A DNA stretch of 64,000 bases from Holacanthus passer (GCA_025331565.1 JAFREQ010000017.1:2294001-2358000), one strand, 5' to 3'. Counted from the first letter of the stretch, positions 13,101 to 26,591 are shown. Notes: generated by a model not told the origin, from the sequence alone. Translations and numbers: made by a program.

Positions 13101-16100
13101 ACTTTAAAAACTTAGAATCCACTGATGCGTCCTGCTGTGGCTTTTTTTAAAAACATCTTGCGAACCAGCTTTCTCTGATATTGTCTCCTTAGCATGTTGT
13201 CTACTTTCTGTGCTCATATTTTAACTCTAATGGGTTTTTTTAAAGCAGCGCCTTACAATGACAAAAATGTTGTAATTGCAAAATCAGCTGGAAAACAGAA
13301 ACAAGCAGCAGGAAGTGCATAGTTTTTGCAGTTTTTGCAGAATCTTTATTCATGACTGCAGTTCGTCTTCACTGTTTCACAACATATTTAGTTTCCCTGG
13401 TAATAACAGAAACAGTGTGAACACTAGAACTAGTTTTGGGCTACACTCATCATAAAAGTAACTTAAAACTTCTTGTGGAGTTTTTGACCTTATGGCGCTG
13501 TTTGGAAATGCTTTGATTAGCCGGTCCGATATAATTTGTCATGTTCTATCAGCACCCAGATGAGGATTGCAAATGCACACAAAGAACGAATGTGTTGCAA
13601 AATGTGCAATGTGCTAATAAAAGATGAGGAGAAGACCTGATGCAAACATTGCCTGTTTCAAAACATTCAAAATATGTCTTTGCAAATGTTTTATCGCGTA
13701 TGAAATGCGTTTGACATGTTTGTCAGGTCTGAAGGATACACACAGTGTTTTGTGGTTGACAATGTAAAGAAAACTGTTTCTATGTTCTAAAGAAAACTCA
13801 AACTGGTATGTTGAGTTTTCTGGCTCTGTGTAGCCTGAAGGCAATAACAGAATCAGCTGGAACATTTTCAACAGGCTCTCTCAGAGGATATATTTGCTTA
13901 AAAAATAAGCAGCTCACTGCCTTTGGAGATTGCAGTGTGCACAAACCTGCCAACTGAATCATTTAAATTGTTTGCAGAAGATGTGTGATCACCTGAAGTC
14001 TTCTATATTCTTTTGTCATGAGGGAATGTTTTGCTCTTGTTGTTGTTGCCTTTATTTACATCTTCATGCTGACTTCTCTTTTGGAGTAATTGTCTGGAAC
14101 GTGGCTCGTTGGAGGATATTTGCACCTTTACAACTAATTAAATGGTTCATAAAGCCTATAACTCTGTGGCTGCTTTAGCTGTTTTTCATTTTCAGAGTGC
14201 TTGGTGTTCTTTTCTCAAACATTATTTACTGCCATTGCAAGCTGTACATGAAGTGTGTTTTTCTCTGCCCTGAGTCCTGCTGTCAGGCCCAGCCCTCTGA
14301 GTTTGAGCCTGGAGCAGTGTGTGGGGCAGAGAGATAGCCAGGGAGGGAACTACAGAGAAGATAGTGAGGAGGACACTATCATCCTGAAAAGAAAAACACT
14401 TTCAAGGAAGTTATGTCATGGATGGATGTGTACATGTAGACTCAGTGGAATTTGTTGAAACATGGAAGGTGATTTCAGCACATCCACACTGCTCAGTCTC
14501 TGTCCCAGTTTAGCTCCTCCAGACACATTTTTGAGATCTGAGGTATGTCAGAACCAACTTGCAGATTGTCAAACATGTTGAATTTAGTCAGTATAAAGTC
14601 TACAAGCCTGCGATACGTGCAGAGGAAGTGGAAACTCCAAAAATACAATATCGTCATGACTTTATAACTTACTTCCAAACCTCCCTGCAGAACAGTTAAC
14701 CCACACTGCCTGCACCTCCTCAACCACCCTCCTCTGAATTTGGCAACTGGCCACACTCTTTATTTCCTTTTTTGGCAGAAAGGAGCGCAAACACAATAAG
14801 TGCTGCAAGCTGTTTGTATTTGTAAGTGCCATTTTTTAAAGTCGAGTTTTACATTTTTACTTAGGGCGGCTAGAATATTTCTAATTCTCTAATCTGTTCA
14901 TGATTCATTCATGATTTAAGGTGTGCACAATCGCGTTGGCAATGCAATGAAAAACTGGGAGAAATATTGAGATTTTTAGGTTTTTGTAGCTTTGAAGGCA
15001 GGTGCACGCTGCAAGTTCGAGCATGTTGTAAACCTATTAATCCTTTGGAAAAACCAGCTCGATGATAGGCGAGAAAAAACCTAATTAACATTATCTGCTG
15101 GCTGACAGACACAATGTTAGTAGAGGGGCTTGGAAACTGACTGATCTGCACATTTCGTAACTCATCAACCACAAAATACCCAGTAACTTAAGATGTTAAA
15201 TAAATTGAGTAAATGTACTTTCCACCACTGAATCTATTCATAGTCACTCCATCACTTCCCTGTGTGAAGTCCATGACCTTCCACATAATGTCACTCCCCA
15301 TTCCCATAATGCAGCACAATATAAAGTATGTAACGTCCCAAGTCTGCCATGGATGAATGATACTAAGCCCTGTGGTGCTGGATCTGTTCTGGAGCTACAC
15401 AATGTTGGGGAAGGCGCAGGGTTTCAGTCTCATGTCTTTGCTACTCGGCCTCCGTGTCAACCATCTGATCCGCCGTCCAGATGTTTTTTGTCGTCGTGAC
15501 TGCTGAATCAAGGGGGATGAGAATACCACAACAACATGCAGAATCCCCAAGAGGCTCAGACATCTGAAGGAAGCCATGTCTGCACTGAGCTGTTTACATT
15601 TTTTCATATCTTTTACCTCGCCTCGTCATTGCACAACAGAACAGATGATCTTAAGCAGGCCATTAAAGTTATCATATTGAAATATCACGGTGCATTCCAC
15701 GAACAGGCCCGGCTCTGTCGTCTCTTCTCATACCTTCATAACTTGCCCGTCAAATTGCAGCTGAATAACAAACCTCAAAAGCGTCTTGAGGTCTTGACTC
15801 GCTTGTTGTTGCATTTATCACATTTAAGAAAAATACATATTTCAGTCATGTGGTTTTTCTTTTTCTTCATCAGCAGCTTTCTGTTCTCAGGTCATCTGGC
15901 TTTATTTTCTTTCTCTCTGGATGCTTATTGTTTTAATTTGTTTCCCCACCCTACAATACTAGTCTGTGTCTGCAGCGCCTCCCATTTCTCCTGAGACGAG
16001 GCAGCGGCGGCTTGTAGGCGAGCGCGTCCATTTACCTCATTGCTCCAATTGAGGGCCTTCCACTGTGCTTCTACACACACATGTGCCAGTGAGGGCAGTG

Positions 16101-19100
16101 GAAAAGTGAGATATTCAGATGAGGTCCGGTCCAAAAACACATCATGTTTTCCTGGAAAGGCAGCGAGCGAGAAGGTGCCTGTCTGCTCTTGTACCACTTA
16201 ACAAGTGGAGGCAGAAGGGAGCTGCTCACTGTGGTGGTTTTCCCCGTGGCAGAACATGCTGACTCGTGAAAACAAAGTCTCCAGACTCAAGCTGAAGCCA
16301 TTACGCTTGGCGGGCTTATTGAACGAGATCTTGCTGAACAGCTGCGCTTTGGTGCGCTTTATTTATCTGCACTTTCACAGATTTGCACTGTGCGGGGCTC
16401 ACCAGCAAGAGCTTATGAGGATTGAAGTCGTTCCTAGAGAAGGGTTAAAGAGCCTGAGCCTGACATCATCTTTATCAGCTCCATGGTAGATTACATGGCC
16501 TGTTGCTCTCTGACCACCGCTGTTATCTCAAGCAGATATGTTAGGATTTACTCAGACTAATATCATGTGCTTCTTCTCCCCTGCCTCTGGAAACAGGAAT
16601 CCCAGGAACAGACAATAGCGAGCTTTGTGTGATCTGTTTGTCTCCGTGTTCTCTTTCCACATCTGCCGGTCATACAGTAAACCTCGTGTCTCCATCCACA
16701 GCCTGGAAATTAAGACGCTGGTTGGGATTAACCTTTAATTATCCAAACACAGCTCACTGGGGATGCACGCACTTGTCCTGCAGCGCTCTGCTTCACATTC
16801 ACACTGAAAACACAGTCTTCTATAGAGGCTTTTCAGATTCGGCCATATTAGAGGTCATTAGAGGTTTTTTGTAGCAACTATGGCTCAAAACAGTCCTATT
16901 CGTTGTATCAGTGATGATATATAATGATGTATACCATTAGATAACAGATCATAGTATCTATTCATTTAATATTTCACATAGCACAGCTTTATAGCAGTAT
17001 TTTGGTTTGTGGTTTACAAAACTGGTTACAGATCGGTGTGATGAAGTATCTTGATTCGTCAGGTATTTGGAGACACTTGTAATGTGATCATAGGAGCATT
17101 ATTGTAGTATCAAAGGTGGGGAAGAGGCCAATGCATTGGTCTGTTCCACGCTTTCCTTTGTGATACTATGACACACACGCGCCTTCGTTCATTTCTTAAA
17201 TCTCCTCTAGGCCACCACTGTTCCTTTTTGCCAATTTTTCTACAAGCATAAAGTGACATTTCACGCTATTAACCATTGGAAAAGCTGATATTTCAATGTA
17301 AAGCAGTTTTGATAACATGGCATTAGGTCTGTACTGTATGTGTAACTGTGAAGCCAGCAACATATAACAGGGTTTCCAGGAGAGTTCAGAAATAGCTTGT
17401 TTCTCTACTGTACACAGACCCAGGCCCGTTTTTGGAAAACCCTTAATCACACGAGTCCTGTTTTATGTGGCTTTTTTTCATGGTTTCCTTGTTTAGACAC
17501 GCTCAATGGCTCTGTATGTTAGATGGCAGTATATTTCAGACGTGGTCCAGCACATCCAGGGACGCTCTCTCTGAGGAGCTGAGGGGTTACAGAGCAGAGC
17601 TGCGATCCAGGCTGCCTACACAGCTCTGGGGCTTTTTCCCAGGCCTGCAGCCCCAGAAATAGTTTTCCCTGCTCTCTCCTGCAGTGAACCAAAGTTTCCC
17701 ACTCTTCCACAGAGCTCGGGGTCCCAGCTGAGTTAACCATGTGCGATACTGATAACCAGCTGAAGGCCTTGTGTCTCTTTTATCATCCCACTGAAATAGT
17801 GAGTAAAAAATCATTTGAGTTTAACTGAGAGAAAAATACGTTTGCATCGACATTTGCAATTAAAAGTCAAGGACAAACAGGCAAATTGTTAAAGAGTTAG
17901 AGTTCAAGATTAGTAAATGTCATATATTTTGGATAAGGTTGCTGACAATGCCTCAGTAAAAGGGTCATTTTTAAAATCATAGCATGAAAAATGTTTTGAT
18001 GCTTGTAATATATATTATACTTTTAGATAAATCGATAGATAGATACTTTATTTTGTCCCAAACTGTGCAAATTGTTTTTAGTTTAATCATAGCAAAACTG
18101 CATATGTCTGCTGATGTACTGTATGCAAGGAGGTGTATTTTAAGTCAGGGAGGTATTTGCATTGACGTTATTTTCATTCTACATGAAGAAGCTCATTAAA
18201 GATAAGGTCTCGCTGTGAAAAGACGCATGGAAGGATATTAATAGATCTGAAATTACTTCTATGACTATGACGCTGCTGAAGCTTTTCAAATCTTCCTATA
18301 GCTCTCATGTTTTATTTAAGTCACGTTTGCAAGTTACTGATTACTTCTAAAATAATCCCAATAAGGAAAGTTTAATCTTTGCTGTAGACGACCAAATTCC
18401 CTTCCCAACATTAACAGTAAAAGTGCTGTGGTTGCCCGTGAACTTGTATGTAGAAATTAGATGTTTGTGCTCCAAAATTACTTTGTGAAAACAGGAATAC
18501 AGGAACAAAGAAATGATTGATTGCATGTTTCAGGGAGCTTGTAGACATTCCTCCTCCTGCGTGTCATTTAAATAAAGTCGAACAATAGAAAAACTGAAAC
18601 CTTGATTCTCTTCACCCAAAACATCTGAGCAGCAATTTAAGCAAACAAAGCTCCACTTCCTTTGCCTGCGCTGTTGTGACTAGAGTTTGTGCTCTGAAGG
18701 AGGCACTTGTTTTTGAAGGACAGGAAAGAGTTAAACAATTAGAGGTTACAAAATAATGGTGTGGAGGGTGGGTGGTCCCTGATGATTACTATTTATCACG
18801 GATGAGAAGAGAGAACTCAGGAAAAGGGTTGGGATGTGGATTAGGACACAGAGAAGCGTTTACAGAGGCGCTGCTCGGCGAGCTGATGCTGTAATACGTT
18901 TGGGTGGAGCGAGCAAGGTGGTGAGGTCATGTTGAGAACAAGGGGAGAAAGGAAAATAAAGCGTGTGATTAAAATGTGGAATGTGTGTATCTGTGAAGCT
19001 TCGGGAGATCCATGTTTCCATGAGCCACGGCTCAAACCGTGATGCAGGGAACTGAGAGCGCACGCCCGGGAAATGTGACAGAACTGGCAGCTGTGAGGAG

Positions 19101-22100
19101 AGACATGAGCTTTTCAGTGGTCAATAAAAGCAGGATGGAAATGAGATGTAGTATGAAAGCCAGAAAGTGAAAGGGAGGAGCACCACAAGCAGCGACTGCA
19201 CAATGCAAAGCATTAAAAGGCGACATGATGTACGAGAATCCTGGCACGGCTCAGGCTGCCGTCATGTTGTAAACCAATGTCTCAACCCATCCACGATCCA
19301 AAAGCTTGGCAAGAAACGACTAGAACCTGGAACAGAAAGACGTGGCGTGTTGTTTTCAAGGCTTACGTTCGTACATTCCAGCCTGCAGCCAACTTATCAC
19401 TTAGGCCACAGATATGTAGAGTGAGTTAATGGTCATCAAAGGGCAGCACGGAGGAGGGAAGTGTAGCAATCAGCTTGGGACCAGTGGGAGAGACTGAAAG
19501 TAAAGGGGCCGAGACGAGATAACAGCGTGGGGCTGCGAGGACAGGTCCCTCCTGTCACAGGCTGCGGCTTGATGTTGAGCAGCTGTGGAGTGAGGGGCTC
19601 ACTTCCTGTGTCCTAAGCCACAAACTATGCTCTTTAGTAGGAGGAGAGATGAGTTCCTCAAAGAGCGGCATTGAACCAACACAGTGGTGGAGTTTTTCAG
19701 TTTGCATATTCTCCCTCCCTGTTATGTTTCTCAACCCATCCATCTGCATCTGAACATCTCCTGCTCAGCTGTGAAATGGCTCTGTGCAGATGCCGTGCTT
19801 AATGAGAGTGCGCTGTTCTTTTGGCTTTGCTTTGTTCAGCAAGTCACTGCCCCAAATATTCTGTTGTTGTGCCTCGTCTAACAGGGCCGAGGCGTGCCGT
19901 GCGGACGTGTTAACATTCATTGAAACGGACATTCTGTTTCAAGGTTTTACACTTCGAGGAGTAAAAACAAACAAATGACCAGATTTGACAGTAACACATT
20001 TACATAAAATACTTTGGCTAGTGTGACTGAGTTGTGGTCCAATACTAGTTTAATTTGTCCAAGTTCAAAATGCTTTGCTCATCACAGTGTGTTTCTGAGG
20101 ATGCTGTTTAATATCTTATCTCTCACCATCTACACAAAGAGCTCAAGGTGGTGATGATGCATGTTTAGTCTGCAAGGTCTGAAAGGACGTCAGAGAACTT
20201 AATAGTTTGTTCTGTGTTGTCGTTGTGGAAAGATCTCTCATCTGTGACATCTATTTAAATTGTATGACAATTAAATATTTATTACAAATATAACCATTGC
20301 CCTCATTCAGTGCATCCCTTTTTATTAATATATTTATATATACAATATATCAAGACTGATGTTGTGTATTAAGTCAGTTGTTTGATTGAATGTCTTTTTT
20401 CTTCCAGAAGGATTCTCCATCCAAGCCATCTGTGGCTGAACTGGCTGGAAGGTTCAAAGGTCATATTCTACCAATGCCCACCTCAAACGATGAGGTACTA
20501 TATGTATATCTTACATGTTACAGTTACCATTCAAAATTCAAAAGATTTTATTTTCAGTTCCTCCTCCTTTTTTTGTAGTTGCCATTTCGAAGAAGACCTC
20601 CATGTTCCCTCAAGTTGCAAAATCAAAAAGATGATAATGAAGAATCAGATGTAAGTAATTTTCTTCCTTTACTAACCAATGTGCTGCTAATATGTCTTCT
20701 AGATACACAAAGGAGTTTTTAATGTACATTTTCATTGCAACCACATAATTTCAACACAGTAGACAAATCGTCAATTTATCTATTTTTTTCTTCTGCCTAA
20801 AACATCAGGAAATGTGTGTTTGTGCTTCTGTTTTTCTTGCGGTGAATTCACGACCAATGAAACCACACAAACCTATATTTGCATTACAGTCAATCGAAAG
20901 CACAAAGCGTAACAAAAGTGCAAAAAATAGGCCTGGGTCTCACTCTGTGTCATGTTGTGTAGAAGGCAAGGTCACACTTCCTGAGTTTCTGAGCAACTTA
21001 TTTGCAAACTTTTGTTTGCCACCAAGTGTTCTCAGCACCTTCTTGGAGTTACAACAAATTCTCTGACCCATCAGATTCTCAGACCCAAATACTATGTCTA
21101 TGTTAGGACCTGCTAACCCTTGAAAATCCTGTTCAGTCACAGAATCTGATGGGTCACAGAATATGGTGGCACAACGGGAAAACTCCTGACACAAGGAGGA
21201 AGTAAAGCCAGAGAAGTGCGGTTCATAAAATAAAATGCTTGCTGTACTTCTGGCAATAAGCCCCAACATTTCCCCTCAAGGAAAAGTGTTTAGCCTTGGC
21301 ATGAAACCCCTTATTTAAGCGATTTCATAAGAACTTGATGACGACACATCAACAACACTTAAGGAACATAGCCAACATGAGAACGGAAATCCTAACCCAC
21401 ATCCTTCAAAGTAAAAGTCTGTGCTTCAATCAATATAGAATTCTAAAAAAATGTTCAATCACCTGTTCATAATATATCACAGCAACATCACACTATGATA
21501 CATGCACAACAGAAAGTTATTTTGTCAGTCATTTTATTTATTTAATACAATTTTATATGTGTTGTTTAGTCTTAATACTTCACAGCATGTGCTTGTATGT
21601 CTCTATAATGAATTTGTCTGGCTTAACTCTGGCTTCACTGTGTTTCATTGCAGAAAACTACTGTCTCCCCAAATCCCTTTAGAATCAAGATGAAGAACTC
21701 CCCCATCATTGAGAAGCTTCAGGTAGATGCACCCTCCAACATTTGAATGTTTTGTGAGGAAACAAGTAGACCTACTATCCTATGAAGTGTTTATTGTAGG
21801 CTGTAGTAAACAGATGGATGTTGTCAGGAGTGTGAGATATTTAAAGCATTACTGCCACCCACTGTTCGGTCGACTCTGGTGCCTGAGCTGCTCGCACGCT
21901 GAGGAAAAGAGGAGGGGCTTGTCCCTGATGCCACGATTGGTTCAGATTAACAAGCTAATGGGATCATGGGCCACCCAGCCCCTGGTGAGGCTCTGCCTTC
22001 ACTGCCATCTTTCCTTTAGTAAGCAATTCAGACGGTGGGCAGCCATGGGACAAAAGGGCTGCCGCTTCTCCCTCTTCCTCTTCTCCCCAGTGCAGGTAGG

Positions 22101-23974
22101 ACGCTGACCTCTGAACTTCAGCAGCAGGTTGGGGGACTGACTCATTTTTAATGTGCTTTGGATCTCAGGGTGAATATGGCAGATGTTGACCCTTTAAAGG
22201 GAATGTCAGTGCATTCTTCTAGCTTTCAAAGTAGGAAGGTGACAGGTGCCAGCAGAGCGATATCTTATGTGTATATACCTGTACAATACTTTAAATTCTT
22301 TATATGACATTTTTCAAAAGTTACACATTTTAAGGAGGAATGATTCAAGCTTTGTGACTAGACAGACTATCAGGTCTTATTTTTTTAATTATATTTTTAA
22401 AATATTATTAAAATATTTTTTAATAATATACCGTTGATTAAAGTCAAACATGTCATCGTTTAATCTTTCCTTCATTTATTTATTATATTTCCTAATAGTG
22501 TGACTCTTATTTTGAATTTAATCTGGCTCACTCTTTTCTCTCATTATATTTTAGTAGTATATTAATTTTAAAAAGTTAATTGGGGGCTGTTTAAATCAAT
22601 TTCATCCATTGTTTTACGATTAGGTTTTATGAGAACACAATGTACTGAAGAGATTATAGTCCCCAGGCTTCAGGATCTTCCTTCCCCCTGCAGGCCAATC
22701 TCGCTCTGTCACCCACTGCTCTGCTGCCTTCGCCCAAGAGTCCTGAGGTGAAGCTCCAGCCGGCTCCGTTGTCCCCCACCACACCCTGCAGCCCGCCGAG
22801 CCCCCTGAGCCCCACCCTGCGGCCCTCGCATCTGTCCGGTGAAGAGGAGGACCCCGTCAGCTTCAGCAACCCTCCTGAAGGCGCCACGCTGCCGAGCATC
22901 AACAAGGTAAACAGTCCTGCACATTAGCATGACAATCTTAAAGACAAATAGATCTGAGCTGTTTGTCACCACATCTCCTTATAATGCAGTTGGACAAGTT
23001 TTGTGATATTACTGTCAGCAGAAGACTTTCGGAGACAAAACACACCCTTGATCACACTCTGACTATATTTCCGTGGGCTTTTGCACACGACTTCTGAGTC
23101 ATTAAATAACAAGCACGAGCTGCTGTCACACTGAGGACCCTGGTGTTTCTCACGCTATTCGCTGAGTGAGCCGTGACGTCACAGCCGGACACATGGTCCC
23201 CGTCCCCGTTGACGTGTTTCTCAGTGGGTGTCCTGCATCTTCTGTTTAAGCAGGCCTCGGATAAGCTGGAGCAAGATGCCCCTGTAGTGCATGAGTGCTG
23301 CTGCGAGGGGGATTGAACATGTAATCCCCTTAGCCTAGTTAGAGTTTCTAGCTACCATTTTGTTTAGTGCTCTCACGCATATGCTTAATTAAACTTGGAC
23401 ATTAACCAGAAATTACAAATTAACTGATATTAAATATAGATTCTTACTTGTCTTGTAAATCTAAGTTGGCTTAATTTTTTCCCCACTTTGTTTGGAAACG
23501 TGATCTAAATTCCCTGCTGGCTCTCATCCATCTTTTTCCACACAGACTCGTGCACGGCTGTCATTCAAGAGGCGTCCGCCCACGAGACAGCACAGGAGGT
23601 CAGCTGGAGAGGAGGCGGGAGCCTTTGCGAGTTCTCTGTCCCCGTGTGAACTGCACAGCCCGAAAGAAAATGGGGACGAGGAGCAGGTTTTCCACAGCCT
23701 GGCGGAGGAAGCTGAAAACAGCCAGAAAACCAGTCTGATGGAGGCTGAAGAGACGGACAGGGACTGTGACAAAACAGAGGATGAGGTAGCAAAGAGTGAC
23801 CCAGACGACAGGGGAGGTCTGGAGGAGGAGAAGGAAGCAGAAGAAAACCAGAGCTCGGAGACTTTGGGGGAGGAACAACCTTCAGAGCCTTGTCCTGTAA
23901 AGCAGATAGAAGACGACGTTAAGACAGAAGAGGGGCAGGAGGAGGAACAGCAGGGAGGAAATGACCGGGTGTGA
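10108..23974 (+). CDS. dub: CapZIP/duboraya family protein (RCSD1-like, CapZ-interacting)
   Basis: Family members bind the F-actin capping protein CapZ; zebrafish duboraya is needed for ciliated Kupffer's vesicle formation. Coding exons: 10108-10113, 20408-20494, 20579-20650, 21654-21722, 22694-22906, 23546-23974, all phase 0 with GT-AG borders; predicted product 291 aa. Conserved in order: PSVAELAGRFKG (about residues 9-20), FRRRPPCSLKLQ, FRIKMKNSPIIEKLQANLALSP (capping-protein-interacting core), PVSFSNPPEGA, and an RxSFKRRPPTRQHRRS block, followed by a very acidic Glu-rich tail. Mammalian RCSD1 is longer (about 416 aa). The small size and a location outside any 1q24-like neighbourhood favour duboraya over rcsd1, but the symbol is less certain than the family. 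Exon 1 codes only Met-Glu and is supported by splice phase and by the family's ME start. Confidence 0.85.
10574..10589. repeat. (CA)8 microsatellite
   Basis: Perfect AC dinucleotide run in dub intron 1. Confidence 0.9.
18030..18075. repeat. GATA run with 'actttatttt' motif, probable decayed LINE/SINE tail
   Basis: A short GATAGATAGATA run followed by ctttattttgtccc resembles the 3' ends of common teleost retroposons. It is too short to assign to a family. Confidence 0.35.
20651..21653 (+). other. dub intron 3 containing an inverted repeat
   Basis: 1.0 kb intron. A perfect 15-bp inverted repeat (21065-21079 with 21141-21155), extending to about 20 bp with one mismatch, encloses a loop of about 61 nt. 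No coding content was seen. Confidence 0.6.
22380..22436. repeat. AT-only low-complexity tract with palindromic TAATATTTTAAAATATTA motifs
   Basis: Nearly pure A/T segment in dub intron 4 with short self-complementary blocks. Probably simple low-complexity DNA. Confidence 0.6.
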
Positions 23975-24618
23975 GCTGTGAATGTTTATGTAAGACAAAA
24001 ATATATGAATAAGTTATTCAGTGCTTTGATTAAGAGAACTCTGAAAAATTCTCCTCAGTAAAAGTTCATGTTTTAAATGTCTTGGTACCTGCTCTGTTTT
24101 AAGTCCCTCTGTTGCCCTCTGCTGGCCACCTATAGAACAGGTCTACAAACACTGGAGGGTTGTGAGAAGCAGCTGTTCTCTGCACATGGAAATGAGCAAC
24201 ACAGTCGATACTGTATTCATTATCAGGCAGAGGAAATGTGTGTCATGTTGTACTGAGTCTGCACGACCACACGTCTGCTTTTATGAATAATATGATTTTT
24301 TTTTTTTTGCTATGATTTGACGTTGTTATGAGTGCACTTCCATGTCAGAGGTCATGGACACAGGACTTTGGAAATACTGAATGCTGGGTTAACCAAAGGC
24401 AAAAATATTATTAGATTCACATATATGTTAGCAGATATATAACATGTTCTGACTTCATACCAATCGCTCTCACTTTAGGTTGAAATAATGTAATTTGCTT
24501 TTGATGTATGTTGGTCTACTTCTCTGCTTTTTTTTTGTATACTACAAAATATCTATATCACAGAGCTGCTGTGGAGCGGCTCGGGTTCTCAGATGTTATG
24601 CACAGAAATGTTAAGAAA

Positions 24619-24624
24619 ATAAAA
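24619..24624 (+). terminator. Candidate poly(A) signal for dub
   Basis: AATAAA about 650 bp after the dub stop codon. Inferred from the hexamer only. Confidence 0.45.
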
Positions 24625-24767
24625 AGCCTCCTTCTTATGTAAAAAAAAAAACTTTGGTCAAATGTTTGGCATGAAATAATCAGAGTCAATATTGATGAAT
24701 GTCTTATTTCTGGTAGACCTGTCAGTAAATACTTCAGGCTGTGTAACAAGTCCTGACAGATGAGGCC

Positions 24768-24785
24768 AAAAAAAAAAAAAAAAAA
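24768..24785. repeat. Poly-A run (18 A)
   Basis: Uninterrupted A homopolymer downstream of dub. It could be a retroposon tail, but no element body is recognisable upstream. Confidence 0.8.
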
Positions 24786-25751
24786 GGATTTGAATGCTCT
24801 TGCAGATCAACCAGAACAACAGAGCAACCACACAGGTGATTTGAATTATTTCCCTGATTAGACCTCATCTCAGGATTTTGTGTCTGTGCTCAGCCTCTGA
24901 CACTGGAGAACCAGCTCTTGTGTCCTGACAGATAAGCCACTAAAATGAAGCTAGTAAAGAGTGTGGGACAGATACAACTCAGCTTAAGCTTTAAAAAGTC
25001 ACCAGAGGATAGTACAGTTGGCAGTGTAGTTTGTGTCTCTATATAAAAACTTAAATACTGTATGAAAACAAGTCATGGATACTAAAATGTGTCAGAAAGC
25101 TGAACAAGGTAACCGAAGCCACCTCGTCTCTGGTTATAACAATAATGGTGGCACTGAAGTGTTGGAGTCTCTGCCGGTGTCAGTTCTCCTGTCTGGTCAA
25201 CCTGCAGACCGTCTGACTCTCCGGACCACAACAAGAACCAGTGCCACCACATGATGAGCCCTGCAGGTGTGTTTTCATACATAACATCACCCAGTTTGTT
25301 CATTTAGTGGGAGCTCATAGAAACTTTCATATATTAGCTGTTATTTTAAATACAGAGGGGCTGGATGGAGCATTTTGTTATGTTTGACATAAAATCTGGC
25401 AGATACTAATTTTACTTATCCTTACGTGCACCATGGTGTTTTTTTAAATTATGCTGATTCAGTCTGAATATCAGTTTCTTATACATTGTTAAAATCATAG
25501 CAATGTTTTGTTTTTTCCAAAAATTTCATGGCTAAGACTCAGATCTCCATTGACCCCTGTTCCCAGGTGCTGTTTTATGGTATGAAATGGACGTTTTTTT
25601 TCTAACAATACTGTGATTCAAGTTTTCACCTTGTTCGACCAATTAGAATTGCAGCAATTGCAATAATAGTAATGGTGTCTCCTGTCTGTGGTGGCTTACT
25701 TTACTCCAGAAATGAATCTTAACATGAATATCTATCTCATGTAAAAATAAT

Positions 25752-25786
25752 AGAGAGAGAGAGAGAGAGAGAAACAGAGAGAGAGA
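25752..25786. repeat. (GA)n microsatellite
   Basis: AG/GA dinucleotide run with one AAAC interruption. Confidence 0.9.
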
Positions 25787-26287
25787 AATAAAAAATCTTT
25801 AATTTCTTTATTCACAGGCCAGTGTTTCATTTTTATTAGTAGTACTTTTAAAATGTTTTATACAGATCAAAGTTAAAAGCAGGTGTAGCAGCAGGTGACA
25901 TCTTGCACTGTAAATATTTTCATTACTGTAAAAACTATACTTGGATGTTTAATTAAACTGACAACTGAGGCTGATTTTGGGTGTAATATAAGCACAAAAT
26001 AATTAAAGCTAATGAGTTCACATCATTAAATGCATCTGAAGAATCCCTTGAATTTGACCAACAGGATTCAGCAAAAACAAAACAAAGTTCCCTGCAGCCA
26101 TTTGACGGATCTTTTGCTTAAGTAAATATCTAATCATCATAAAATCCTGCAGACTTTTAGCTGCAGGGGGAAAAAAGCCGGATCACAGACGTTCAAACAC
26201 CTGCAGTCAGTAGAAGGACGTGTCACATGGTGTCTCGTTCACTTTACCTGCCGAAGTTTCCTCCCTTCTTTCCTTGACGACGCCTTC

Positions 26288-26295
26288 TGACGTCA
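26288..26295 (+). promoter_or_regulatory. Palindromic CRE (TGACGTCA) upstream of c3orf52
   Basis: A perfect CREB/ATF consensus octamer about 300 bp upstream of the start codon. An ETS-like acttccggg lies nearby at 26522-26530. The human orthologue is named for induction by the phorbol ester TPA, so a bZIP site is plausible. Use in vivo is inference. Confidence 0.5.
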
Positions 26296-26591
26296 GCGGC
26301 ACCGAAACTTGCTGCACTCACCTGGTGAAGGTCGAACGGGGAAGCGGATCGTCCTCTGCTGGATTCAAACCTTCCCACAAACTGTCATCTTCAACCATGT
26401 GAACTCTCTGAGCGACCTGCTGCTTATATGAGGAACTGGTGACGTTTTTTTTTTAACAACAACCACAGCTGGGACGTTTATGACGCCGCAGTTTCAGTAT
26501 TAAAAGTTTTGAGTCACACACACTTCCGGGTTCAGAAGACGTTACACAGAGTGAAGTAAAAAACCCCATTTGACACTGGAAGCAAACCAGT

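Larger units (their letters stand above)
10114..20407 (+). other. Large first coding intron of dub (10.3 kb)
   Basis: Donor gtaaca at 10114; acceptor tcttccag ending 20407. No gene with recognisable similarity lies inside on either strand. It contains a CA repeat (10574-10589), a GATAGATAGATACTTTATT run near 18035-18055 typical of fish non-LTR element 3' tails, and several GC-balanced tracts (for example 15960-16200 and 18860-19620) that could be regulatory. No conservation data are available. Confidence 0.7.
23975..26591. other. dub 3'UTR and intergenic region to c3orf52
   Basis: Holds the dub 3'UTR with a candidate AATAAA at 24619-24624, a CTCF-like motif at 24112-24125 (minus strand CCAGCAGAGGGCAA), an 18-base poly-A run (24768-24785), a GA-rich microsatellite (25752-25786), and the c3orf52 promoter region from about 26200. 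No further gene was recognised. Confidence 0.6.
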
